Source: Thermoanaerobaculia bacterium (GTDB lineage: Bacteria; Acidobacteriota; Thermoanaerobaculia; Multivoradales; UBA5704). From it: a stretch of DNA of 6,518 bases. The DNA lies in the NCBI GenBank assembly GCA_025937035.1, contig JAICSG010000238.1, positions 1 to 6,518 on the forward strand. Reading direction: 5' to 3'. A program made the translations under genes and the position numbers. Below the pieces are notes generated by a model, which was not told the origin of the DNA, ran no database searches, and was given only the letters and a program-made list of their open reading frames with translations. Below, piece after piece: positions 1 to 5,192 of the stretch; within the stretch, counting starts at the first letter, position 1, and every line of letters starts with the position of its first letter.

Positions 1-1
1 C

Positions 2-319
2 GACCTCGACCCGGCGGCCCCCTTCCATGGGCGGGACAACAGCGTCCTGAACGATCTTTCTCCCCGGCTCTTCGCCGGCCGGCTGGCGGCGATCCGCCAG
101 AAGCCGCACTTCGATCTGGCCCTGGTGAACGTGGTCCCCGAGCAGATCCTCCCCGAGATACCGGACCTCGTCCGCCTCCTGAACCCCGGAGGCGAGGCGA
201 TCCTCTCGGGCATCCTTCAAGAGAGAGGACGCCAGGTGCTCGACCGCATGCGGGGCCTGGGCTTCGTCGAGAAGGACCGGCGGGAGGCGGGGGACTGGGT
301 GGCGTTCCGGGTGGGATAG
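2..319 (+). CDS. prmA: Ribosomal protein L11 methyltransferase PrmA, C-terminal part (5' truncated by window)
   Basis: This is the last 105 residues of a class I SAM-dependent methyltransferase. The frame is open from base 2 and ends at TAG 317-319. The window opens on 'DLDPAA', which matches the PrmA segment 'D-[IL]-D-P-x-A' at the end of strand beta-2 that binds SAM, followed by a conserved Asn (RDNSVLN). Next come 'FDLALVNVV', at the place of the family's 'D-V-V-x-A-N-I-L' motif, then 'LLNPGGEAILSGIL', the very typical PrmA 'L-K-P-G-G-x-x-x-L-S-G-I-L', and the closing 'GDWVAFRVG', like the family's 'EWVA/CRITGRK' end. PrmA methylates ribosomal protein L11 in the cytoplasm. The Ala-Asn pair of the usual 'ANI' motif is Val-Asn here, a mild oddity. 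A start inside the visible part (GTG or ATG) is not credible, because conserved sequence lies before any such codon. The rsmE gene follows after 11 bases, an arrangement also known from other bacteria such as Bacillus. Confidence 0.85.
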   Translation, partial: DLDPAAPFHGRDNSVLNDLSPRLFAGRLAAIRQKPHFDLALVNVVPEQILPEIPDLVRLLNPGGEAILSGILQERGRQVLDRMRGLGFVEKDRREAGDWVAFRVG

Positions 320-330
320 GATTTCGCCCC

Positions 331-1065
331 ATGATCACCCTCCTCATCGACCCCGCCGGCTTCGACCACCCGGACACCCGCGTCGAGGGGGAGGCCTACC
401 AGCACCTCTTCCGGGCGCGGCGGGTGGCGGTGGGGGAGGAGATGCGGGTGGTGGACGGCCTCGGACGGGCGCGGTGGGGGACGGTGGAGCGGGTCGACCG
501 CACGTCGGCCACGGTGGTCCTGGGGGAGCCGGCGCCGGACCATGAGCCGGCGCTCCGGCTGGAGGTGATCGTCCCCACCTGCCGGCCGGAAAGGGCCTCC
601 TGGCTGGTCGAGAAGGGGACCGAGGTGGGGGTGTTCGCCTTCCGCTTCGCCAACATGGCGCGGGCGCCGCGCGAGCTGGGGGCGATCACCTTCGACCGCC
701 TGCGCCGGGTGGCGGCGGCGGCCGTGGAGCAGTGCCACCGATCGCGGCTCCCCGAGATCACCGGCCCCCACGCCTGGAGCGAGGTGGTCGGGCTGGCCGG
801 CCCGGAGAGCCGCTGGTTCCTCGACACCGAGGCTCCGGACCCCGGAGGTTGGGGAGCGCCGGCCGGCCCGTCCGGCGCCCTCCTCATCGGCCCCGAGGGG
901 GGGCTCGATCCGGCCGAGCGCCGCCAGCTCCTCACCGCCGGCTGGCGTCCGGTGGGACTGGGTGAGCGGACCCTCCGCCTGGAGACCGCCGCCGTCGTCG
1001 GAGCCGCCTTTCTCCTGCTTCCGGAGTCCGGAATCCAAAATCCAAAATCCAAAATCCAAAATTGA
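331..1065 (+). CDS. rsmE: 16S rRNA (uracil(1498)-N3)-methyltransferase RsmE
   Basis: The 244-residue product is a SPOUT-fold methyltransferase that adds a methyl group to N3 of U1498 in 16S rRNA of the 30S subunit. The N-terminal part (about 1-70) is the PUA-like RNA-binding domain, with 'HLFRARRVAVGEEMRVVDG' at 25-43. The SPOUT part shows the family signatures in order: EKGTEVG (94-100), AVEQCHRSRLPEI (131-143), LIGPEGG (185-191) and LGERTLRLETA (210-220). The last two build the trefoil-knot SAM pocket. Length is normal for the family. The ATG lies 11 bases after the prmA stop. Only a weak AGGA (318-321) stands before it, overlapping that stop, so translational coupling with prmA is likely. 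The final residues, 234-244 (GIQNPKSKIQN), lie beyond the family's usual end at 'AFLLLP' and are encoded largely by a TCCAAAA heptamer array, so this tail is probably acquired and not functional. Confidence 0.96.
   Translation: MITLLIDPAGFDHPDTRVEGEAYQHLFRARRVAVGEEMRVVDGLGRARWGTVERVDRTSATVVLGEPAPDHEPALRLEVIVPTCRPERASWLVEKGTEVGVFAFRFANMARAPRELGAITFDRLRRVAAAAVEQCHRSRLPEITGPHAWSEVVGLAGPESRWFLDTEAPDPGGWGAPAGPSGALLIGPEGGLDPAERRQLLTAGWRPVGLGERTLRLETAAVVGAAFLLLPESGIQNPKSKIQN
1034..1061. repeat. Tandem heptamer array (TCCAAAA)x4
   Basis: Four perfect head-to-tail copies of TCCAAAA lie at 1034-1061, preceded by GGAA and followed by TTGAC. The stretch is strongly AT-rich inside a GC-rich gene end. A small dyad, CCGGA-G-TCCGG (1021-1031), sits just before it. 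Read forward, the array encodes most of the RsmE tail (QNPKSKIQN). Read on the other strand it would give 'ILDFGFWILD', a peptide string I recall from spurious predictions in several bacterial groups that carry dispersed copies of this heptamer. It abuts the -35 of the predicted ilvE promoter. Whether it is dispersed in this genome cannot be judged from one window. Confidence 0.9.
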
Positions 1066-1091
1066 CCCGCCCGCCCCCTTCGGGCTAGCAT
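1062..1091 (+). promoter_or_regulatory. Predicted sigma-70-type promoter of ilvE
   Basis: TTGACC (1062-1067, 5 of 6 to consensus) and TAGCAT (1086-1091, 4 of 6, including the key first TA and last T) are separated by 18 bases. A start of transcription near 1098 would give a leader of about 30 bases that contains the strong Shine-Dalgarno before GTG 1129. The -35 contains the TGA stop of rsmE. The A-rich heptamer array directly upstream could act as an UP-like element (inference). Confidence 0.5.
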
Positions 1092-1114
1092 CTTGGTTCC
1101 GTCGTGTAGACGCT

Positions 1115-1123
1115 AAAGGAGGT
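1115..1123 (+). promoter_or_regulatory. Ribosome binding site of ilvE (fixes GTG start)
   Basis: AAAGGAGGT is a near-perfect complement to the 16S rRNA 3' end. It ends five bases (CCCCC) before GTG 1129, which decides in favour of that GTG as the start. Confidence 0.85.
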
Positions 1124-1128
1124 CCCCC

Positions 1129-2100
1129 GTGTCGAGTCCCTTTGCCGGTGTCCGCTGGATCTGGAAGAACGGCCAGCTCATCGACTTCAAGGACGCCAAC
1201 GTCCACGTGTTGAGCCACGCGCTCCATTACGGCTCCGGCGTCTTCGAGGGAATCCGCTGCTACAACACCAAGCAGGGCTCGGGGGTGTTCCGCCTCCCGG
1301 AGCACGTCCGCCGGCTGGAGAATTCGGCCAAGGTCTACCGCATGAAGCTCAACTTCTCCACCGAGGAGCTGATCGACGCGATCTGCGAGACCATCCGCGC
1401 CAACGAGCTGAAGGCCTGCTACATCCGTCCCATCGTCTTCCGCGGCTTCGGCGACCGCATCGGGGTCAATCCGCTGGACAACCCGGTCGAGGCATTCATC
1501 GCCTGCTGGCCCTGGGGGAAGTACCTGGGCGAGGAGGCCGAGAAGGGTGTCGACGTCTGCGTCTCCTCCTGGCGGCGCATCGCGGCCGACTCGATGCCGG
1601 CGGTCGCCAAGGCGACCGGCAACTACCTGAACGGCCAGCTCATCAAGATCGAGGCGGTCACCAACGGCTACGCCGAGGGGATCGCGCTCGACGCCCGCGG
1701 CTTCATCAGCGAGGGGTCGGGCGAGAACCTCTTCATGGTGCAGGACGGCGTGCTGCTGACGCCGCCGCTCGCCGCCTCGGTGCTGCAGGGGATCACCCGC
1801 GACTCGGTGATCCGGCTCGCACGCGACCTCGGCATTCCGGTGCGCGAGGAGCAGATCCCGCGCGGCCAGCTCTATACCTGCGAGGAGCTGTTCATGACCG
1901 GCACCGCGGCCGAGATCACGCCCATCCGTTCGGTGGACAAGAATCCGGTGGGTAACGGCTGCCCGGGGGAGATCACCAAGCGGCTCATGACCGAGCTCCA
2001 CGGGATCTTCACCGGCGAGATCGCGGACCGCCACGGCTGGCTGTACCCGGTCTACTCGGGTGTCCAGGCGGCGGCCGCCGCCGCGTCCCAGACCGCTTGA
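1129..2100 (+). CDS. ilvE: Branched-chain amino acid aminotransferase
   Basis: The 323-residue protein is a fold-type IV PLP enzyme. It interconverts Val, Leu and Ile with their 2-oxo acids using glutamate/2-oxoglutarate, the last step of branched-chain synthesis, in the cytoplasm. Seen in the sequence: 'HALHYGSGVFEGIRCY' (30-45), with the family's conserved HYG and FEGIR; Arg100 in 'YIRPIVFRG'; the Schiff-base lysine Lys161 in 'AVAKATGNYLN'; 'EGSGENLF' (195-202), with the glutamate that contacts the PLP ring nitrogen; 'PPLAASVLQGITRDSVI'; and 'LFMTGTAAEITPIRSVD', which closes the phosphate and carboxylate site. The 'GEITKRLMTELHGIFTGE' near the end matches IlvE rather than D-amino acid aminotransferase or PabC. 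The GTG start is set by the strong Shine-Dalgarno. An Ala-rich tail (GVQAAAAAASQTA) exceeds the usual end. It probably has its own promoter (1062-1091), and a pilus ATPase gene follows 33 bases after its stop. Confidence 0.96.
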   Translation: MSSPFAGVRWIWKNGQLIDFKDANVHVLSHALHYGSGVFEGIRCYNTKQGSGVFRLPEHVRRLENSAKVYRMKLNFSTEELIDAICETIRANELKACYIRPIVFRGFGDRIGVNPLDNPVEAFIACWPWGKYLGEEAEKGVDVCVSSWRRIAADSMPAVAKATGNYLNGQLIKIEAVTNGYAEGIALDARGFISEGSGENLFMVQDGVLLTPPLAASVLQGITRDSVIRLARDLGIPVREEQIPRGQLYTCEELFMTGTAAEITPIRSVDKNPVGNGCPGEITKRLMTELHGIFTGEIADRHGWLYPVYSGVQAAAAAASQTA

Positions 2101-2102
2101 CG

Positions 2103-2130
2103 TCCGGCCCATTTGCCGGAGGAGGCTCCT
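2103..2130 (+). promoter_or_regulatory. Shine-Dalgarno of the PilT gene with overlapping small hairpins
   Basis: GGAGGAGG (2118-2125) stands 8 bases before GTG 2134 and decides that start. A TTG at 2113 in the same frame has no site of its own and lies before the Shine-Dalgarno. The site is embedded in pairing options: TCCGGC (2103-2108) with GCCGGA (2115-2120), loop of 6; and GGAG (2118-2121) with CTCC (2126-2129), loop of 4. Either would partly hide the Shine-Dalgarno. A regulatory role is inference; the short stems may be chance in GC-rich DNA. Confidence 0.6.
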
Positions 2131-2133
2131 GAC

Positions 2134-3309
2134 GTGAACATTAACGACCTGCTGAAGATCGCGGTGGAGCGCAAGGCGTCCGACCTCCACCTCAAGGTCG
2201 GGAGCCACCCGGTGATCCGGGTCGACGGCGACCTTCTCCCCCTGGGCGAGCTCAAGCGCCTGATGCAGGAGGACACCATCGCGATGGCGTTCTCCATGAT
2301 GAACGCCCGCCAGAAGCAGCGTTTCAAGGAGGAGCTGGAGCTCGACATCGCCTACTCGGTGCCCGGGCTCGGCCGCTTCCGCTGCAACGTCTTCCAGCAG
2401 CGCGGCGCGGTGGGGCTGGTGCTGCGCGTCATCCCGGCGCGCATCCAGAGCATCCGCGAGCTGATGCTGCCGCCGGTGCTGGAGCGCATCTGCGAGGAGC
2501 GGCGCGGCCTGATCCTCTGCACCGGCACCACCGGCTCGGGCAAGTCGACCAGCCTGGCGGCGATGCTCGACTACATCAACTCGACCCGCACCGAGCACAT
2601 GATCACGATCGAGGATCCCATCGAGTTCCTCCATCGCGACAAGAAGTCGATCGTCAACCAGCGCGAGATCGACGTCGACACCCACTCCTTCGCGGGCGCC
2701 CTGCGCGCCGCCCTCCGCCAGGACCCCGACGTCCTGCTGGTGGGCGAGATGCGCGACTACGAGACGATCGAGACCGCCCTGCTGGCCGCCGAGACCGGCC
2801 ACCTCGTCTTCTCGACCCTGCACACCCTGGACGCCACGGAAACGGTCAATCGCATCATCTCCGTCTTCCCGCCGCACCACCAGAAGCAGATCCGCATCCA
2901 GCTCTCCCAGGTGCTGAAGTCGGTGATCTCGCTGCGCCTGGTGCCGCGCGCCGACGGCATGGGCCGCGTGCCCGCCGCCGAGGTGCTGATCTCGACCGCC
3001 TACATCCGCGAGTGCATCGAGAACAAGGAGAAGACGAAGTACATCCGCGAGCAGATCGCCCTCGGCACCAGCCAGTACGGGATGCAGACGTTCGACCAGT
3101 CGCTCTTCCAGCTCTACAAGAGCGGCCTGATCACGCTCGACGAGGCGCTCAAGCGCGCCACCAACCCGGACGAGTTCCGGCTCAAGATCCAGGGCGTGCA
3201 GTTCACCGCCGACATCTCGCGCGACCAGATGGAGGAGTCGATCCAGATCCCGGGCGAGAGCGACTTCCTGGGCGGCGGCGACCTGTCGTTCGAGATCGAG
3301 CAGAACTGA
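2134..3309 (+). CDS. pilT: Type IV pilus twitching motility ATPase, PilT family
   Basis: The 391-residue product is a PilT/GspE-superfamily hexameric ATPase. It works at the cytoplasmic face of the inner membrane and powers pilus retraction. The PAS-like N-terminal domain begins 'INDLLKIAVERKASDLHLKVGSHPVIRVDGDL', which is PilT-typical. The ATPase core has Walker A GTTGSGKST (131-139), Asp box ITIEDPIEF (158-165), Walker B DVLLVGEMRD (199-208) and His box GHLVFSTLHT (222-231). 'SVFPPHHQKQIRIQLSQVLKSVISLRLVPRADG' follows, as in retraction ATPases rather than PilB; no Cys4 zinc site of PilB is present. The C-terminal part has 'GMQTFDQSLFQLYKSGLITLDEALKRATNPDEFRL' (316-350). Where classical PilT has AIRNLIRE, this protein has YIRECIEN (290-297), so it may be a PilT paralogue (PilT2- or PilU-like). 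The acidic tail (GESDFLGGGDLSFEIEQN) is variable. No other pilus gene is in the window. Start chosen at GTG 2134 from the strong Shine-Dalgarno and family alignment. Confidence 0.92.
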   Translation: MNINDLLKIAVERKASDLHLKVGSHPVIRVDGDLLPLGELKRLMQEDTIAMAFSMMNARQKQRFKEELELDIAYSVPGLGRFRCNVFQQRGAVGLVLRVIPARIQSIRELMLPPVLERICEERRGLILCTGTTGSGKSTSLAAMLDYINSTRTEHMITIEDPIEFLHRDKKSIVNQREIDVDTHSFAGALRAALRQDPDVLLVGEMRDYETIETALLAAETGHLVFSTLHTLDATETVNRIISVFPPHHQKQIRIQLSQVLKSVISLRLVPRADGMGRVPAAEVLISTAYIRECIENKEKTKYIREQIALGTSQYGMQTFDQSLFQLYKSGLITLDEALKRATNPDEFRLKIQGVQFTADISRDQMEESIQIPGESDFLGGGDLSFEIEQN

Positions 3310-3332
3310 GGGGAGTCTCGCTGCAAGAAGAG

Positions 3333-3354
3333 CAGCATTTCGGGCGGAATGCTG
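3333..3354. promoter_or_regulatory. Inverted repeat abutting the HTH-gene -10 (candidate operator)
   Basis: CAGCATT (3333-3339) and AATGCTG (3348-3354) are perfect 7-bp arms around TCGGGCGG. The right arm touches the TATAGT box at 3355. Nothing resembling a -35 is visible at the usual spacing, so the repeat occupies the spacer and -35 region. No T-run follows, which argues against an intrinsic terminator for the upstream pilus gene. An overlapping alternative pair, GCTGC (3320-3324) with GCAGC (3332-3336), shares the left arm. An operator for the adjacent HTH protein is the simplest reading, but it is inference. Confidence 0.5.
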
Positions 3355-3360
3355 TATAGT
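3355..3360 (+). promoter_or_regulatory. -10 box TATAGT of the HTH gene (probably leaderless transcript)
   Basis: TATAGT matches the -10 consensus at 5 of 6 bases and ends 7 bases before ATG 3368. Transcription would therefore start at or next to the A of the start codon. No Shine-Dalgarno stands in CTTCAAC, as expected of a leaderless mRNA. The same box precedes the AraC-family gene at 5217-5222. Confidence 0.5.
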
Positions 3361-3367
3361 CTTCAAC

Positions 3368-3796
3368 ATGGCGGACAAATATACGGAGGAGGCGCTCCGG
3401 CTGGCCGGGATGCTCAAGACCCTGGCCAAGTCGAAGCGCCGTTCGATCCGGTCCATTGAGCAGCAGATGGGGGTGGGGACCTCGATCTTCCACAAGGTCC
3501 TCAAGGGGGACGTGACCCTGCACGTCCGGCACGTGCTGATGATCGCCGACGCCCTGGAGATCGACTGGGCGGAATTCTTCCACATTGCCTATCCGCGGGC
3601 CAGCGCGGCGTCGGCCGGGAGCGCCGGCTCTCTGCTCGGCGATCTCGACCGCGCCCTGGGGGAGGAGCCGGCCGGGGAGGAGATCCCCGATGCCGAATTC
3701 GAGGCGAAGGTGAAGCGGGTGCTGGCCCATCTCGGGCTGCTCCCCCAAGAGGAAGAAGAGCCCGAGATCGAGGCGGCGCGGATCCGGTCCGCCTAA
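3368..3796 (+). CDS. Small helix-turn-helix (XRE-like) DNA-binding protein
   Basis: The 142-residue protein has an N-terminal XRE/lambda-Cro-like helix-turn-helix, about residues 8-72. Helices are seen in 'EEALRLAGMLKTLAKSKRRSIRSIEQQMGVGTSIFHKVLKGDVTLHVRHVLMIADALEIDWAEFFHIAYP'. The 'SIRSIEQQMGVGTSIFHKVLKGD' part is the turn and recognition helix, and 'VRHVLMIADALEIDWAEFF' is the usual closing helix pair. I recall such 'VRHVL..ALE...AEFF' regulators as abundant in Acidobacteriota of the Thermoanaerobaculia type. The rest is an Ala/Gly linker (77-92) and an acidic helix with no recognised ligand domain (LLGDLDRALGEE; EFEAKVKRVLAHLGLLPQEEEEPEIE). It is likely a transcription regulator. The inverted repeat touching its promoter suggests autoregulation (inference). 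Its TAA overlaps the TAG of the convergent TPR gene. The ATG is chosen because a -10 box lies 7 bases upstream and no earlier start fits. Confidence 0.82.
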   Translation: MADKYTEEALRLAGMLKTLAKSKRRSIRSIEQQMGVGTSIFHKVLKGDVTLHVRHVLMIADALEIDWAEFFHIAYPRASAASAGSAGSLLGDLDRALGEEPAGEEIPDAEFEAKVKRVLAHLGLLPQEEEEPEIEAARIRSA

Positions 3797-5034
3797 CCTC
3801 GCAGGTAGGAGAGGGCGCGAGCGGCTTCCTGAAGGATGCCGAAATGCCGCAACGTGTCGTAGCTTTCCCGGGCGACCTCCCGGATCTGCCGGAATCTCCC
3901 CTGCTGGAGCAGGATGGGGATCAGGTCGAGCCCAACGAGCGCGGCGTCGGATCTCCGTCCCAGATCCAGAAGCTCGTTCCGCACCTGCAACAACACCCGT
4001 TCGGCGCTCGCCGCCTTGCCGACCCCCTGAAGGATGTTCCCTTCCAGCCAGCGGAGCTTGCCGAGAGCGATCGGGGCGTCGGCGAACGCCTGCCGTAAGC
4101 CGCTCTTCAGCAGCAGCTCGCCCGCCTCCCGATAGCTCCCCGAACGCGCCATCAGGTTGATCAGACCCTGCTGGCCGATCATGACGAGCCGCGGGTCGAG
4201 GTCCGGGTCCAGCAGGGCGATGCCCTTTCTGAACAGGGGAATCCCCTGGTGATATCTCCCAGCCTCCTCCATCGCCACACCCCTGGCGAGCAGGGTCCTG
4301 CCCGCGAGCTGGCGCTCCCCCAGCCTGAGATAGATCCGGTAAACCCGGTCGAGCAGCTCACGAGCCTCGATGAATCGTGCTTGTGAGCTCCTCAGGGAGG
4401 CTTCGATCTCGGCCAGGCGGGCGAGGATGCGGAGATCGCCGCTGCCTCTGGCGCGCATCTCGCGGGCGCGCGCCAGCGCCCCTTCCGCTTCAGAGATCTC
4501 GGCGCTCACCTTGTAGGCATTCGCCAGGGAGGCCCAGGCCTGGGTCCTCAGGTCGAAGAGGGAAGGCCCGGGCTCGTCCAGCCGCAGGCTCTCGGCCGCT
4601 TGCACGGCATTGTAGGCGAGCCATCGCATCGCCCCCGGATCCTGGAACCGGAGCTCCCAGCTCCGCTTCAGGAGGGCTTCGATCATCGGCCTGCCCTGGA
4701 GACCCTGGATCTGCCGGACCGTGAGACCGTCGTAGCCCCCGGGGCTCTCGCGCAGGAGCTCGAGGCTGCGTGCGAGCTTCCTTTCCTCCGTCCGCCATCG
4801 GGCCTCCTGCCGCAGAGCGGCCGAAACCGCGCGTTCGTGGAGGGAATCCCGGCCGGGGCTCCGGCGCCGGCCCTCTCCGGCCCGGTCGAGCAGCCAGCCG
4901 GGGGCCGCCTCGACGAGCCGGCGGCTGCAAACACCACAGCCGGCCAGGATGTGCCGGGCAACCTTCTGCTCGTCGGGGGGATCGAGACGGGAGGCGAGAA
5001 ACCTCCCGATCTCGTCCTCGCTCGGATGGCTCAA
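3793..5034 (-). CDS. TPR-repeat protein with N-terminal His/Cys motif (Acidobacteriota-type)
   Basis: The 413-residue protein opens like an anti-sigma/zf-HC2-type zinc finger: 'SHPSEDEIGRFLASRLDPPDEQKVARHILAGCGVCSRRL', with H28, C33 and C36 (H-x4-C-x2-C). No signal peptide or membrane segment is visible. Residues about 45-130 are charged helices. From about 160 to the end come TPR-like helix pairs with A-x3-A-x6-A spacing, for example 'AWASLANAYKVSAEISEAEGALARAREM', 'ARLAEIEASLRSSQARFIEARELLDRVYRIY', 'RTLLARGVAMEEAGRYHQGIPLFRKGIALLD', 'QGLINLMARSGSYREAGELLLKSGL' and 'KLRWLEGNILQGVGKAASAERVLLQVRNELLDLG'. TPRs bind protein partners; the partner is unknown. The family resembles a paralogous set I recall from Thermoanaerobaculia. 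The TTG start is the first after an in-frame stop (5058-5056) and has GAGGTG 8 bases upstream. Biochemical function is not known; a sensor or scaffold in regulation is inference. Confidence 0.82.
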   Translation of the reverse strand: MSHPSEDEIGRFLASRLDPPDEQKVARHILAGCGVCSRRLVEAAPGWLLDRAGEGRRRSPGRDSLHERAVSAALRQEARWRTEERKLARSLELLRESPGGYDGLTVRQIQGLQGRPMIEALLKRSWELRFQDPGAMRWLAYNAVQAAESLRLDEPGPSLFDLRTQAWASLANAYKVSAEISEAEGALARAREMRARGSGDLRILARLAEIEASLRSSQARFIEARELLDRVYRIYLRLGERQLAGRTLLARGVAMEEAGRYHQGIPLFRKGIALLDPDLDPRLVMIGQQGLINLMARSGSYREAGELLLKSGLRQAFADAPIALGKLRWLEGNILQGVGKAASAERVLLQVRNELLDLGRRSDAALVGLDLIPILLQQGRFRQIREVARESYDTLRHFGILQEAARALSYLRG

Positions 5035-5042
5035 TGCTCTGG

Positions 5043-5048
5043 CACCTC
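5043..5048 (-). promoter_or_regulatory. Ribosome binding site of the TPR gene (fixes TTG start)
   Basis: On the minus strand GAGGTG stands 8 bases before TTG 5034. A second GAGGTG lies at 5057-5052. An in-frame stop at 5058-5056 excludes any longer reading frame, so the TTG is the only early start. Confidence 0.6.
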
Positions 5049-5076
5049 GCGCACCTCACCAGAATCAAACTTTGTG

Positions 5077-5085
5077 ATTATAACA
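5077..5085 (-). promoter_or_regulatory. Extended -10 promoter of the TPR gene
   Basis: Read on the minus strand, 5085-5077 is TGTTATAAT: a consensus TATAAT with the TGn extension. Such promoters can work without a good -35, and none is seen 16-18 bases further upstream (AAACCG-like). Transcription from about 5070 gives a leader of about 36 bases holding the GAGGTG site. Confidence 0.6.
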
Positions 5086-5118
5086 TATTCCAGGCCCGCC
5101 GGTTTTCTGAATGCTCCA

Positions 5119-5162
5119 TAGATTAAGATCTACGTGCAATGGAAGGATAAGTTTTGTAGATC
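5119..5162. promoter_or_regulatory. TAGATC-type half-site cluster between divergent genes (candidate operator)
   Basis: Three copies of one half-site lie in the 193-base divergent gap: TAGAT (5119-5123), its complement ATCTA (5128-5132) four bases later, and TAGAT again (5157-5161). The second and third form a perfect 7-bp inverted repeat, GATCTAC (5127-5133) / GTAGATC (5156-5162), with 22 bases between. The cluster lies upstream of both divergent promoters. It could bind the AraC-family or the HTH protein; no binding specificity can be read from sequence. Confidence 0.4.
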
Positions 5163-5192
5163 AAAGGGCATCGCCCAGGCTCGTCCCGGGGA

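Noticed and set aside
1066..1085. C-rich stretch with TTCGGG as a terminator after rsmE
   Set aside because: Only three or four pairs can form and there is no T-run; the segment is better explained as the promoter spacer.
396..1091. Minus-strand frame beginning near 1091 with 'FWILDFGFWIPD'
   Set aside because: This is the reverse reading of the TCCAAAA array and of rsmE. The peptide is a repeat artefact.
2113..2133. TTG 2113 as start of the PilT gene
   Set aside because: The Shine-Dalgarno GGAGGAGG lies downstream of it and is correctly spaced for GTG 2134, from which the protein begins like other PilT proteins.
3333..3360. Inverted repeat as intrinsic terminator of the pilus ATPase gene
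   Set aside because: No T-run follows the right arm; it is followed at once by a -10 box and a gene start, so an operator fits better.
217..3585. A 1122-codon open frame on the minus strand, spanning prmA to the HTH gene
   Set aside because: It runs antisense to five genes with clear family motifs or codon bias, has low-complexity Arg/Ala/Asp/Leu-rich content without a domain, and is explained by G/C third positions of the sense genes leaving that frame without stops.
4600..5121. Plus-strand frames opposite the TPR gene (4377-4724, 4600-5121, 4770-5126)
   Set aside because: They are antisense shadows of a frame with TPR periodicity and a His/Cys motif, and they have no recognisable domain.
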